A stretch of 18,432 nt of DNA from the NCBI GenBank assembly GCA_964650845.1, contig CAZYXR010000060.1, positions 1-18,432 on the forward strand. The letters are read 5' to 3'. A program made the position numbers and the translations under genes. The stretch is from UBA7692 sp964650845 (lineage in GTDB: Bacteria; Bacteroidota; Bacteroidia; Chitinophagales; LD1). This document shows positions 1 through 7,487 of this stretch, one piece after another (the first letter of the stretch is position 1; the number at the start of each line of letters is the position of its first letter). The notes under the pieces were generated by a model. That model saw only the letters and a program-made list of their open reading frames with translations. It did no database searches and was not told the DNA's origin.

Positions 1-485
1 ACATCAAAATGTTGCTCAATACGCTGGGGGGTAAAAACTGTTTCATAAACAACAAACTCATGCAGTTTTATTGATAACTGTTTGAGCCTTTCCGGTATGG
101 TATTCATGCGGATGTTTCCACAACAAAAAATTACCTCGCCAACATTGCTGTGAATAATTGCATCTGCCAATTCATCTGAAGACTTTGCTACGGCAAGTAT
201 CTTCCAACCGCGTTTTTCTAAAGCCTGTTGTGTTGCTCCGTTTAAACAAAAACAAAACTTCTTTTCATCGCATAAAACAGCGTTTTTTTCAAAACCCATC
301 ACCGCGTTTTGAGAGGTAAAAACAAATGGAGCATTGATAACTTCTATTTGCTTTTGAAAAACGGAAACAACATTATACTCGAAAGCTATAAAGGAATGTT
401 GAATCCATTGAACACCAGTAACATCAACGCTTTTAAGCAATTCATCGGCCAATGATTTTGTGAGCAGCACAGTAACATTTTTCAT
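1..485 (-). CDS. hemD: Uroporphyrinogen-III synthase, partial (C-terminus beyond left edge)
   Basis: This enzyme closes and isomerises hydroxymethylbilane to uroporphyrinogen III, the step after HemC in tetrapyrrole synthesis in the cytoplasm. The reverse strand reads open for 161 codons from an ATG at 485-483 to the window edge with no stop. The protein begins MKNVTVLLTKSLADELLKS. It then carries the weak but typical HemD signatures: APFVFTSQNAV near residue 55, a GATQQALEKRGW segment near residue 82 (family: G..Ta..L...G), CGNIRMNTIPERLK near residue 121 and a VYET strand near the break. HemD is poorly conserved in sequence, so position matters: its ATG overlaps the hemC stop by 4 nt (ATGA), which suggests translational coupling in a hemA-hemC-hemD operon. 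The second half of the two-lobed protein lies outside the window. Confidence 0.85.
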   Translation of the reverse strand, partial: MKNVTVLLTKSLADELLKSVDVTGVQWIQHSFIAFEYNVVSVFQKQIEVINAPFVFTSQNAVMGFEKNAVLCDEKKFCFCLNGATQQALEKRGWKILAVAKSSDELADAIIHSNVGEVIFCCGNIRMNTIPERLKQLSIKLHEFVVYETVFTPQRIEQHFD

Positions 486-1375
486 CTCAATTTCAACGCT
501 CCTTTTTTTATCAAATCTGCTGCTGCCATTTCGCCAATCAGTTTATAATCTGCCGAATCGCCCTTCATTTGCACTTCCAGTTTTTGAGTTCCGTTTATAC
601 TCAACACGTTGCCTTTAAACACAATTTCGCCATTTAAAATTTCTGCCAAGGCTCCAACCGGTGCGCTGCAACCTGCTTGTAATTGCTTTAAAAAAATACG
701 TTCTGCGGTTACACAGCGCAATGAATCTTCATCATTCAATGCTTTACATTTTTCAAGTATTATACTGTTGTTTTCTCTACACGAAACCAGCAATGCGCCT
801 TGTGCCGGAGCAGGCAACATCCAGTCTAACAAAAAATGATTTTGGGGTTTTAAACTCAATCGCTCTAATCCTGCATCGGCAAAAACTACTGCATCAAATT
901 CCTTGCTGTTCAGTTTTTGCAAGCGCGTTTCTACATTGCCGCGAATTGGCGCAACTATATGATGCGGATAGCGACTCAGCCATTGAGCTTTGCGTCTTAA
1001 ACTACTTGTACCCACAGTTATTTTTTCTTGCAAAAACAATTCGGGCGAACAATTGAATACGCAAATATCGGCAGGCGAGCCGCGTTTTAAAACGGCTGCT
1101 TCGGTTATGCCCTTTGCTTGTACCACGGGCACATCTTTCATGGAATGAACAGCAACATCAATTCTATTTTCGAGCAAAGCAACATCCAAAGCTTTTGTAA
1201 AAATTCCCTGAACACCAATTTCGTAAAGTGGTGTTGTAACATTTACATCTCCTTCACTTTTTACATGAACCAATTCGCAAGTGCTGCCGCTTGCCTCTAA
1301 TAAACTTTTTACATGATTTGCTTGCCACAAAGCAAGCCTGCTTTCGCGCGTGCCAATGCGAATGTGGGTATTCAT
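482..1375 (-). CDS. hemC: Hydroxymethylbilane synthase (porphobilinogen deaminase)
   Basis: HemC condenses four porphobilinogen molecules into hydroxymethylbilane, using a covalent dipyrromethane cofactor. The 297-residue product is close to the usual ~300-310. It opens with the family start IRIGTRESRLALWQA. It has VHSMKDVP with the presumed catalytic Asp81, the substrate-binding arginine segments GTSSLRRKAQ (about 122-131) and IRGNVETRL (about 144-152), LPAPAQGAL (about 187-195), and the cofactor-attachment Cys236 in LQAGCSAPVGA. The start codon shares one base with the hemA stop (TGATG), and the 3' end overlaps hemD by 4 nt, so the three genes are very likely one transcript with coupled translation. 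All key motifs are visible and nothing appears truncated. Confidence 0.97.
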   Translation of the reverse strand: MNTHIRIGTRESRLALWQANHVKSLLEASGSTCELVHVKSEGDVNVTTPLYEIGVQGIFTKALDVALLENRIDVAVHSMKDVPVVQAKGITEAAVLKRGSPADICVFNCSPELFLQEKITVGTSSLRRKAQWLSRYPHHIVAPIRGNVETRLQKLNSKEFDAVVFADAGLERLSLKPQNHFLLDWMLPAPAQGALLVSCRENNSIILEKCKALNDEDSLRCVTAERIFLKQLQAGCSAPVGALAEILNGEIVFKGNVLSINGTQKLEVQMKGDSADYKLIGEMAAADLIKKGALKLR

Positions 1376-2559
1376 CAGTTAAGATTTTGGCTTGCTTCCA
1401 ATCCATTCATCACCGTCAAAAAAACACAGGCACTGTCTTGCCTTTGTTTTACCATGGGGTTCATTTGTGTCATAAATCGCTGCACAAATTTTTCGGCAGA
1501 ATCGGCAACCCGCACATCCCCTATGTTGTAAAAGACAGATTCGTCTTTCATATTTATCCACGCCAAAGCGTGCGCCAAATACTGATTCAATCGTTCTCTT
1601 TTTTTATACTCGTCAATTTGCTTTTCTACTATACCAATTGCTTTTGGCAAATCGTGTTTTCGGTCGCTCATGTTTTGTTCAAATAATGTTGTAAGCATAT
1701 TCAAATCTAAGAGTTGAACACCCAACTTTTTTACATCGGGCGACACATTTGATGGCTGCGCCAAATCGGCAATCCACGCCACTTTTGAATTTATCAGTAA
1801 ACCATTTTCAACCAACACGCTATCGGCTGCGGTGGTGGTAAACAGTAAATTTGCATCGCTTAAAACTGTTGCCAAGTCGGCTTCTTCGGCATAGTTCAAA
1901 TTGTGTTTTTGGGCTACATCAATTGCCTTTTGCAATGTTCTGTTTACCAAAATGATATTTCTGCCATCGGTATATCTTAGCAAACACTTCACAAGGTTGC
2001 TTCCAATTTGCCCTGTGCCATACACAACAATTTTTTTATTGCACAACGAGCCAAAATGCAGCATCGCTGCATGGGCGGCAACCGAAGCATAAGACACCAT
2101 GCCTTTGCAGATACTTGTGCGTGTTTTCACTTCTTTAGAAGCCGCCAAAGCTGCATTTACTAGGCTCTCTAACTTTCCTCCTAAGCAGTTAAATTTTTTG
2201 GAAAGGTTTGCTGCATCGCGCACTTGACCAGAAATTTCGTAATCGCCAAGCAAGCGAGAATCTATACCAGAAGTAACACAAAAAAGATGCCGAATGGCAT
2301 CAACACCAAACAAAATTTTTGCCCGTTGAATCCAAGCAATTGCTTTTTTGCTGCTACCCGACATTTGGCGCAAAATGCTGTACAGTTCTTCCTCGCGGCA
2401 ATACACCTCGAACCTATTGCAAGTTTTTAAAACAAAAATTTCGTGGAAATTAAAACTGGCACAGCGAGCAAAAAAAAACTCTACACCGATATGATGAATA
2501 AATTTTACTTCATCATCTAAATTGACTTCATCAAACTTCAGGCTGGCTACGGCAAACAT
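1375..2559 (-). CDS. hemA: Glutamyl-tRNA reductase
   Basis: HemA reduces tRNA-bound glutamate with NADPH to glutamate-1-semialdehyde, the committed step of C5-pathway tetrapyrrole synthesis. Visible family marks in the 394-residue product: the thioester-forming Cys47 in VLKTCNRFEVY, the GIDSRLLGDYEISGQV block (about 98-113), the Rossmann glycine motif GTGQIG at 181-186 following KKIVVY, and a downstream VNRT. The N-terminus is unusual: the common NHKTAP-type segment before the cysteine is replaced by a divergent stretch (MFAVASLKFDEVNLDDE). The C-terminal dimerisation arm is also short, so the protein is slightly smaller than most (~415-430). It is the first hem gene of the block, with 53 nt separating it from the upstream hydrolase gene and a good -7 box in that gap. 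The identification is secure despite the divergent ends. Confidence 0.95.
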   Translation of the reverse strand: MFAVASLKFDEVNLDDEVKFIHHIGVEFFFARCASFNFHEIFVLKTCNRFEVYCREEELYSILRQMSGSSKKAIAWIQRAKILFGVDAIRHLFCVTSGIDSRLLGDYEISGQVRDAANLSKKFNCLGGKLESLVNAALAASKEVKTRTSICKGMVSYASVAAHAAMLHFGSLCNKKIVVYGTGQIGSNLVKCLLRYTDGRNIILVNRTLQKAIDVAQKHNLNYAEEADLATVLSDANLLFTTTAADSVLVENGLLINSKVAWIADLAQPSNVSPDVKKLGVQLLDLNMLTTLFEQNMSDRKHDLPKAIGIVEKQIDEYKKRERLNQYLAHALAWINMKDESVFYNIGDVRVADSAEKFVQRFMTQMNPMVKQRQDSACVFLTVMNGLEASQNLN

Positions 2560-2582
2560 CGGGCTTTCACAAATTATTGTTA

Positions 2583-2590
2583 CAAATGTA
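2583..2590 (-). promoter_or_regulatory. Putative -7 box for the hemACD operon
   Basis: Read on the reverse strand, the 53-nt gap upstream of hemA contains TACATTTG, an exact match to the Bacteroidota -7 consensus TAnnTTTG, ending 23 nt before the hemA ATG. I see no convincing -33 TTG at the usual spacing, so this is a candidate rather than a firm promoter. It would let the hem genes be transcribed independently of the upstream hydrolase gene. Confidence 0.45.
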
Positions 2591-2612
2591 ATTGATACGG
2601 TAGAAAAAGAAA

Positions 2613-3385
2613 CTACACTTCCAGCATTAAACCATCATAAGCCAAAAACATACCATGAGGCAAAAGCTGCTGCCTGTGCTTGTGCAATCCTGCTTGATGG
2701 CTCATGTGAATAAAATAACTGCTTTCGGGCTTTATTTCATTTACAAATTCTATTGCCTGTGCAAAAGTAAAGTGCGAATAATGCTCTTCATCGCGCAGCG
2801 CATTTACCACCAATGTTTTTACGCCTGCCAACTTTTCTTTTTCGACATTGCTGATGGTTTTGCAATCTGTAATGTAGGCAAAATCTTTTATGCGAAAACC
2901 TTTTANNNNNNNNNNGGCATAGCTGCGTGCATTACTTGTATAGGGGTAATTTGCAAATGCCCAATGGTAAAAGGTTTGTTTTCTATGCGCACAAAATTCA
3001 GTTGTGGCAGATATGGATAGTCGGATTTTGTTGCAAAAACATAAGGGTGCAACTCGCGTATGCCAAGCTCAGAAAATCCATCGCAATAAATATCAATAGG
3101 CTGCTGCATGGTAAAATTCAATGCGCGAATTTCGTCTAAGCCTCCAATGTGGTCGCGATGAGGATGTGTAATCAAAACGGCATCTACTTTTTCTATTTTT
3201 TCGCGAAGCAGTTGTTGCCTAAAATCTGGCCCTAAATCAATAACAATATTCAAATCGCCATCTTTAATCAAAGCAGAACAACGCAGCCTGTGGTCGCGGC
3301 TATCGCTGCTGTTACACACTTCGCACCTGCAACCTATTAAAGGAATACCGGCCGATGTACCTGTGCCAAGAAATGTAACTTGCAT
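2613..3385 (-). CDS. MBL-fold metallo-hydrolase (PhnP-like), interrupted by an assembly gap
   Basis: A metallo-beta-lactamase-fold hydrolase resembling the PhnP/RNase Z-like phosphodiesterase group; the substrate is not known. The N-terminal part (start at 3385) begins MQVTFLGTGTSAGIPLIGC with a CRCEVC cysteine pair. It has the metal-binding HPHRDH motif (about residue 75-80) followed by IGGLDEIRALN, and reaches VMHAAMP just before 10 N. After the gap the protein resumes in another frame as KGFRIKDFAYITDC and ends SHQAGLHKH...MFLAYDGLMLEV, typical of the family's C-terminus. Family members read ..LPVLGYRIGDFAYLTD.. here, so joining as MPVKGFR with about 2 missing bases restores a 254-residue protein of normal size. 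The shift is therefore an assembly artefact. It sits between the 93-residue protein and hemA on the same strand. Confidence 0.9.
2906..2915. other. Assembly gap (10 N) inside the MBL hydrolase gene
   Basis: Ten N bases. The flanking coding frames differ, and joining them requires a true gap of 2 bases (or 2 plus a multiple of 3). The nominal length is therefore a placeholder, not a measured distance. Confidence 0.95.
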
Positions 3386-3437
3386 AATGAATGTATTGAG
3401 GAATAGCGGGGGGGCGGTGGTAGTTTACAAGCAGTGT

Positions 3438-3719
3438 TTATCCAAACAAAGTTTCTGCCTTTTCGGAAACGATTTTGTTGTAAAGACTTCTCACATCATC
3501 GCTCATTGTTTCTGTGTTCAAATCAATATCGGTGAGAATTTCCATTAAACTGTTGATTTTTGCTTCGATGTCGTGAAACTTATTGATTACAACCACGCGC
3601 TTGTTTTCGAGCACGCAGTAGCCATTGTTGAAGTTTCCTTTTTCGTAACGAACTGTATAGCCGCCTTCGTGAAACACCTCTTCTACTTTTTTCAGCAATG
3701 ATGGATTGAACTTAAACAT
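3438..3719 (-). CDS. Conserved hypothetical protein, 93 residues
   Basis: A small soluble protein with no signal peptide or membrane segment; I do not recognise a named function. It begins MFKFNPSLLKKVEEVFHEGG, then a beta-rich centre (YTVRYEKGNFNNGYCVLENK followed by RVVVINKFHDIEAKINSLME), and ends with a charged helix. Similar short proteins are, as far as I recall, widespread in Bacteroidota next to MBL-fold hydrolase genes, and that is the arrangement here: 52 nt separate its stop from the downstream hydrolase start on the same strand. It is the first gene of the leftward block, divergent from the outer-membrane protein at 3794. Its reality rests on codon-like composition, conserved-looking sequence and position. 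Function: unknown. Confidence 0.8.
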   Translation of the reverse strand: MFKFNPSLLKKVEEVFHEGGYTVRYEKGNFNNGYCVLENKRVVVINKFHDIEAKINSLMEILTDIDLNTETMSDDVRSLYNKIVSEKAETLFG

Positions 3720-3793
3720 AGTTTGATTCTATTTACTGCTATAACTAAATTCTAATAAGTTAAACTTGCAAACGAAACTAATCATTAAGCGGC

Positions 3794-4672
3794 ATGAATA
3801 GATGGATGAAAAAACAAACATTGTGGATATTTCTTTTCCCTTTAATGACCATGGCGCAAGAAGCTCCCGTTTTCATATTTGATTTAAACAAAAAGAAAAG
3901 CACCGAAAAGGAGCAAAAAACTGAAGAAACACCAACGCCTGCGCCTGTTTATAGCAGCGATGAGGACGAAGAAGAGGCAGAGCAGGCAAAACCTAAAAAA
4001 GAAAAAAAGAAAGCCGCTGCAACACAAAACGCCTATACTACACAAAAGGAAAAAGAGCAAGAGGAAGAAAAACCCGATTTCCGCAATGGTTTGTTTAAAG
4101 GGCTTTTTATTGGCGGATTAAATGCTACGCAAATAGATGGCGATGATGGCGCGGGCTACAATTACTTGGGTGCGCATGTGGGCGTGGGCGCAATGGTGAA
4201 GTTTCACAAACACATGAGCGTGAGCATGGAAATTCTTTATTCTATGCGCGGGGCGCAGCGCAGACTTTTTGGCAATAATCAAGCCGATAGTTCATTTAAA
4301 ATTATTCACGATTATATGGAAGTGCCGCTGCTATTTAATGTGCACGATAAAAAGTTGATTATGGCAAGTGTGGGCATTTCGGCTGCCTACATGGTGCGCA
4401 ATAAATTGACGTTGAATGGCATAGACTATACCGATGCAGAATCTACCGCGCCCATTCCATCGGCATTTATTGTAGCACCTAAAAAATTTGATTTGAGCGC
4501 ATTGATAGGGCTGCACTTTATTATAAAAGAGCAATTTGCATTGGGGGCAAGGTTTAGTTATTCCTTGCTTGGAATCCGCCCGGCATTGCCCGGCTCTCGT
4601 GTAAGAAATCAATACAACAATGTATTGAGTTTTCGTTTTATGTACATTTTGAGCGCAAAGAAAAAGAAATAG
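3794..4672 (+). CDS. Outer-membrane beta-barrel protein with charged linker
   Basis: A 292-residue exported protein. Residues 1-21 form a signal peptide (MNRWMKKQTLWIFLFPLMTMA, then QEAP). Met5 is an alternative start, but either gives a usable signal. Residues ~30-95 are a low-complexity Glu/Lys/Pro/Thr stretch with no aromatic residues in its core, probably a periplasmic or surface-exposed linker. From about residue 96 (FRNGLFKGLFIGGLNATQI) the sequence alternates polar and aromatic/hydrophobic residues in short strands (GAHVGVGAMVKF, MSVSMEILYSMRG, YMEVPLLFNV, FALGARFSYSLLGI, LSFRFMYIL). This is the pattern of the small 8-strand porin-family barrels (OMP_b-brl, PorT-like) common in Bacteroidota. 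It ends with a Lys tail rather than the usual terminal aromatic residue. The gene stands alone and converges on the PLC-like gene with 7 nt between stops. Ligand or role is unknown. Confidence 0.82.
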   Translation: MNRWMKKQTLWIFLFPLMTMAQEAPVFIFDLNKKKSTEKEQKTEETPTPAPVYSSDEDEEEAEQAKPKKEKKKAAATQNAYTTQKEKEQEEEKPDFRNGLFKGLFIGGLNATQIDGDDGAGYNYLGAHVGVGAMVKFHKHMSVSMEILYSMRGAQRRLFGNNQADSSFKIIHDYMEVPLLFNVHDKKLIMASVGISAAYMVRNKLTLNGIDYTDAESTAPIPSAFIVAPKKFDLSALIGLHFIIKEQFALGARFSYSLLGIRPALPGSRVRNQYNNVLSFRFMYILSAKKKK

Positions 4673-4679
4673 AGGGTCG

Positions 4680-5870
4680 TTACTCTTTCAAGCTACGGCT
4701 ATTAGAAATTATCGGATTGGCTCTGCCGGCTTCTTTATTTTCAAACTGAACTTGAAAGGTGCTGAAACGCAAATCGGCTTTGTAGTAATCGGTTGAAATA
4801 ATTTGTGCACCGCTTTCTTTAGCACTATTAAAATCGGTATAATCATTATTGCGGGCTTGCCAAGTGCCTTCATCGGCTCGGGTGCGCACAATGTAACCGC
4901 GCTGTACCAAATTTTGAATTTGCAGTTTGTCTTGCACGGCATTGTTGCGTTTTATAAATGCGGCTTCTTGCTTGCCGGGTTCGCTGTAAACAAACATTGC
5001 TCTATTTGCAAGCGATGGGTGGTTTAATAAATAATCGCCAACTGCGCTCCCTTCCATAATAAAAATCACTTTGCCTCTACACGCATCCAACAGTGGCCAC
5101 GCATGGTTGCTTGCCATTTCATGTAAGGTATTAAAACTACCACGCACAATATCGGGTGTAAGCACATTTTTTAAATCGCTGCCAAACACACTTTTTATTT
5201 CTTCATCAATAGCATCGCAAGCCGCGCTATCAAAATCTTTGGAACGTTTAAAACCCAAAAAGCGAAGCAAAGCACTTTCGTGCGCAGGCGAGCCGCTTTT
5301 CGCTTCAATATTGATAAACATGGGCAAATGGCTTGGATGCGCATCGCTCCATTGCTTTAATGCAAGCAGCGATTCTTTAAAAGTATAATAGTTCGTTTCG
5401 TAATCAACATCTTTTATGTGCAGCACCTTCATGCCGGGTTGCTTCAATGCGTCTATTTTTGATCGTTGCTTGATGCCACGCACAAATGCGTTAAGTTTTC
5501 TTTTGTAATACAAACCACCTTTGGGGTCGTTATTTATATCAATTTCTAAGCCACGAACATTGTAGTAAGCAAACTGCGAATCGAAAGGCAGATGACCGTA
5601 ATCAATAGCAACAGGGTTGTTTTCTGCGCCCAGTTTGTCTTTTATTTTCACAAGAAAACGCAGCAGCTTTTCATCGGGTTTTTTCTTATAGCTATTGTGG
5701 CTGGCAATAATTTGAATTTGATTTAACCGCAAAGAATCGCTTGTGCCTTGCCCATACACACATACACACAATAACAAACAGATGTAGCATAACTTAACCT
5801 TCACAGCATTATCATTATTACCAATCGAATATAGCAAAGCAGCAACAATAGATTTGTGTAAAAAATCCAA
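4680..5870 (-). CDS. Secreted Ca2+-dependent PI-PLC-like phosphodiesterase
   Basis: Resembles the Ca2+-dependent phosphoinositide-specific phospholipase C (PI-PLC-C1) family, TIM-barrel enzymes that cleave phosphodiester head groups. Counting from the ATG at 5870: His58 in IIASHNSY is the expected first catalytic histidine. RGLEIDIN supplies Glu109/Asp111 as metal ligands, LHIKDVDY holds the second histidine His151 with Asp154/Asp156, and FINIEAKSG supplies Glu189. Residues 23-41 (VKVKLCYICLLLCVCVYGQ) are a signal peptide sitting oddly far from that ATG. A GTG at 5804-5802 would start the protein directly at the signal (374 residues) and is probably the true start. The substrate could be phosphatidylinositol or another phosphodiester. 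Bacteria of this kind rarely make much phosphoinositide, so an external or sphingolipid-type substrate is possible. Convergent with the barrel protein. Confidence 0.85.
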   Translation of the reverse strand: MDFLHKSIVAALLYSIGNNDNAVKVKLCYICLLLCVCVYGQGTSDSLRLNQIQIIASHNSYKKKPDEKLLRFLVKIKDKLGAENNPVAIDYGHLPFDSQFAYYNVRGLEIDINNDPKGGLYYKRKLNAFVRGIKQRSKIDALKQPGMKVLHIKDVDYETNYYTFKESLLALKQWSDAHPSHLPMFINIEAKSGSPAHESALLRFLGFKRSKDFDSAACDAIDEEIKSVFGSDLKNVLTPDIVRGSFNTLHEMASNHAWPLLDACRGKVIFIMEGSAVGDYLLNHPSLANRAMFVYSEPGKQEAAFIKRNNAVQDKLQIQNLVQRGYIVRTRADEGTWQARNNDYTDFNSAKESGAQIISTDYYKADLRFSTFQVQFENKEAGRANPIISNSRSLKE

Positions 5871-5919
5871 CGAATTGAACTTGCTGAACAGACCACAAAC
5901 TATCGCTTTAGTAAATCAA

Positions 5920-5938
5920 TATCTTAGCCCAAATTTTC
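5920..5938 (+). repeat. 19-bp direct repeat, copy 1 (promoter-like)
   Basis: TATCTTAGCCCAAATTTTC, identical to the copy at 6235-6253. The first eight bases (TATCTTAG) match the Bacteroidota -7 consensus TAnnTTTG at all but one position. It precedes the ATG of the 44-codon remnant by 10 nt. Confidence 0.8.
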
Positions 5939-5948
5939 CTTCGCCCCA

Positions 5949-6083
5949 ATGTCTTCCGCCCCGATAATCCCTTCACAGAAAGCGTCTCGCGAAGCGGACG
6001 TTGCGCTGGCTGGAACTTACAAATACGCGCTGTTGATAGATGGTAAAACCATCGAAGTTAAAACAATGATGAAATCAAAGTAA
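5949..6083 (+). pseudogene. 44-codon remnant resembling a type IX sorting-domain tail
   Basis: A short open frame. Its last ~24 residues (GTYKYALLIDGKTIEVKTMM then KSK and stop) follow the pattern of the final beta strands of type A T9SS C-terminal sorting domains, roughly aGtY.Y.L.vdGk.idtK.M. Such domains are only meaningful at the end of a large secreted protein, and no such protein precedes it. I therefore read it as the surviving 3' end of a lost gene, or as a chance start joined to that end. It sits 10 nt after a promoter-like repeat, so expression of a tiny peptide cannot be excluded. Confidence 0.35.
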
Positions 6084-6194
6084 CACAGCTATTCATAAAA
6101 CATCAACTACAGCCAAAGAAACCACACTCCGCTTTTCGGCTAAAAAACCGAATGGCGAAATTGACAACGAACAGTTTGTGCTATATTAGCAAGT

Positions 6195-6218
6195 AGGAAA
6201 AACAAAACACTTTTTCCT
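6195..6218 (+). terminator. A/T-rich hairpin, possible terminator
   Basis: AGGAAAAA and TTTTTCCT form a perfect 8-bp stem around an 8-nt loop (CAAAACAC). It lies just after the stop (TAG, 6187-6189) of a coding-like frame in the remnant region and 17 nt before the dinB promoter-like repeat. It could end transcription from the decayed gene; there is no following T-run beyond the stem itself. Confidence 0.35.
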
Positions 6219-6234
6219 GTTTATCACCTGAACT

Positions 6235-6253
6235 TATCTTAGCCCAAATTTTC
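6235..6253 (+). promoter_or_regulatory. Putative dinB promoter (19-bp repeat, copy 2)
   Basis: The second copy of TATCTTAGCCCAAATTTTC. TATCTTAG would be the -7 box, giving a leader of roughly 15-20 nt before the dinB ATG at 6266. A clear -33 TTG is not visible. No SOS-type (LexA) palindrome was recognised nearby. Confidence 0.45.
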
Positions 6254-6265
6254 ACCTATCACTTT

Positions 6266-7468
6266 ATGCAAGCCGATACGCATATTATGCACGCAGATTT
6301 GGATTCGTTCTTCGTATCGGTAGAGCGAATTTTAGATCCTTCGCTTATTGGCAAACCTGTAATTGTGGGCGGCAATGCACGCAGAGGCGTAGTGGCATCG
6401 TGCAGTTACGAAGCGCGGGCGTTTGGTGTGCGCTCGGCAATGCCTTCGCGCAAAGCCCAACAGCTTTGCCCACACGCAATTTTTGTAAATGGCAATTCAT
6501 CAGAATATAGCAGGTATTCGCGCATGGTTACAGCGGTAATTGCCGATGCCGTTCCTCTTTTTGAAAAAGCATCTATTGATGAATTTTACATTGACCTTAG
6601 TGGCATGGAAAAATTTTTTGGATGCTACAACTATGCCACTAAACTGCGCCAGCGCATAATGGAAGAAACTAAATTGCCAATTTCCATAGGCTTATCCATT
6701 AATAAAATGATGGCTAAAATGGCCACAAATGCGGCCAAACCCAATGGCGAACTTTATGTAAAAGCCGATGATGTGCAATCGTTTTTAGATCCCCTGCCCA
6801 TTGGCAAAATTCCATTTTTGGGCGAAAAAACCGAGCAGGTTTTTCATAGAATGAATGTGCGCACAATTGCCGAGTTGCGAGCGCTGCCACTGGATGTATT
6901 GACAAAAAAATTTGGCAAACAGGGTGTGTCCTTTTACCAACACGCCCAGGGCATTGCTTCAACCTCTATTTCTTCGTTTCACGAAGCAAAATCGCTGAGC
7001 AGCGAAAGAACTTTCGATAATGATACTAATGACAAAGAGTGGCTGCAAAGAGTAGTGGTGTTACTGGCAGAAAAACTTGCACAAGAGTTGCGCGAAGAGG
7101 GTTTTCTCACATCCTGCGTTGTCATAAAATTGCGCTATCCCGATTTTACAACTGTGAGCAAACAAATGCAGATTAACTATACTGCTTCGTCAAAAAAACT
7201 TGCACAACACCTGCTACATCTCTTCAATCAATTTTATGTAGATGGCACAAAAATTCGGCTATTGGGGTTGCGCTTGTCAGATTTTGTAAAAGGCAATCAT
7301 CAAACCGAACTATTTGACGATGATGAAAACACCATGCTGTATAAAGCTATTGACAACGTAAAACTAAAATACGGCACCAACAAAGTAATGGCAGCAGAAA
7401 ACATTGGTATGAAAAATGTGAAGCGCAATGGCGATGTAAGAAGCGCAGCCGAAAAAGAAGACAAGTAG
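6266..7468 (+). CDS. dinB: DNA polymerase IV (Y-family translesion polymerase)
   Basis: An error-prone Y-family polymerase that bypasses template lesions. The 400-residue product has HADLDSFFVSVE with metal-binding Asp11 and the presumed steric-gate Phe16. It also has GVVASCSYEARAFGVRSAMP (41-60) for nucleotide binding, KASIDEFYIDLSG with catalytic Asp105/Glu106, and PISIGLSINKMMAKMATNAAKPNG, all in the family order. The helix-hairpin-helix thumb (IPFLGEKTEQVFHRMNVRTI) and little-finger domain follow. Near the end, residues 346-350 (QTELF) fit the beta-clamp binding motif QxxLF, followed by an extra ~50-residue Lys-rich tail. It has its own promoter-like repeat upstream and converges on the adhesin gene with only 19 nt between stops. 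All catalytic residues are present. Confidence 0.97.
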   Translation: MQADTHIMHADLDSFFVSVERILDPSLIGKPVIVGGNARRGVVASCSYEARAFGVRSAMPSRKAQQLCPHAIFVNGNSSEYSRYSRMVTAVIADAVPLFEKASIDEFYIDLSGMEKFFGCYNYATKLRQRIMEETKLPISIGLSINKMMAKMATNAAKPNGELYVKADDVQSFLDPLPIGKIPFLGEKTEQVFHRMNVRTIAELRALPLDVLTKKFGKQGVSFYQHAQGIASTSISSFHEAKSLSSERTFDNDTNDKEWLQRVVVLLAEKLAQELREEGFLTSCVVIKLRYPDFTTVSKQMQINYTASSKKLAQHLLHLFNQFYVDGTKIRLLGLRLSDFVKGNHQTELFDDDENTMLYKAIDNVKLKYGTNKVMAAENIGMKNVKRNGDVRSAAEKEDK

Positions 7469-7487
7469 CCATTCTATCTACACACTA

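Larger units (their letters stand above)
5871..6265. other. Spacer between PLC-like gene and dinB: repeat-bearing, with gene remnants
   Basis: A 395-nt stretch without an intact gene of normal size. It holds two copies of a 19-bp repeat (5920-5938 and 6235-6253), each 10-12 nt before an ATG. It also holds a 44-codon open frame (5949-6083) that looks like the tail of a type IX sorting domain, a coding-like but start-less frame at 6085-6189, and an 8-bp A/T-rich hairpin at 6195-6218. The overall impression is of a decayed gene left beside dinB. Confidence 0.6.

Noticed and set aside
609..1686. Several forward-strand open frames of 60-131 codons across hemC and the hemA 3' end
   Set aside because: They lie antisense to genes with full family motifs and their translations show no domain; they are shadows of the real frames.
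3720..3793. Divergent promoter pair between the 93-residue protein and the barrel protein
   Set aside because: Boxes on both strands (for example TAAACTTG forward, TAGTTTCG reverse) are only one-mismatch matches in very AT-rich DNA, with no -33 element, so I could not choose among them.
6131..6152. A TTCGG...CCGAA stem in the spacer before dinB
   Set aside because: Only five base pairs with a large A-rich loop; likely chance in this sequence.
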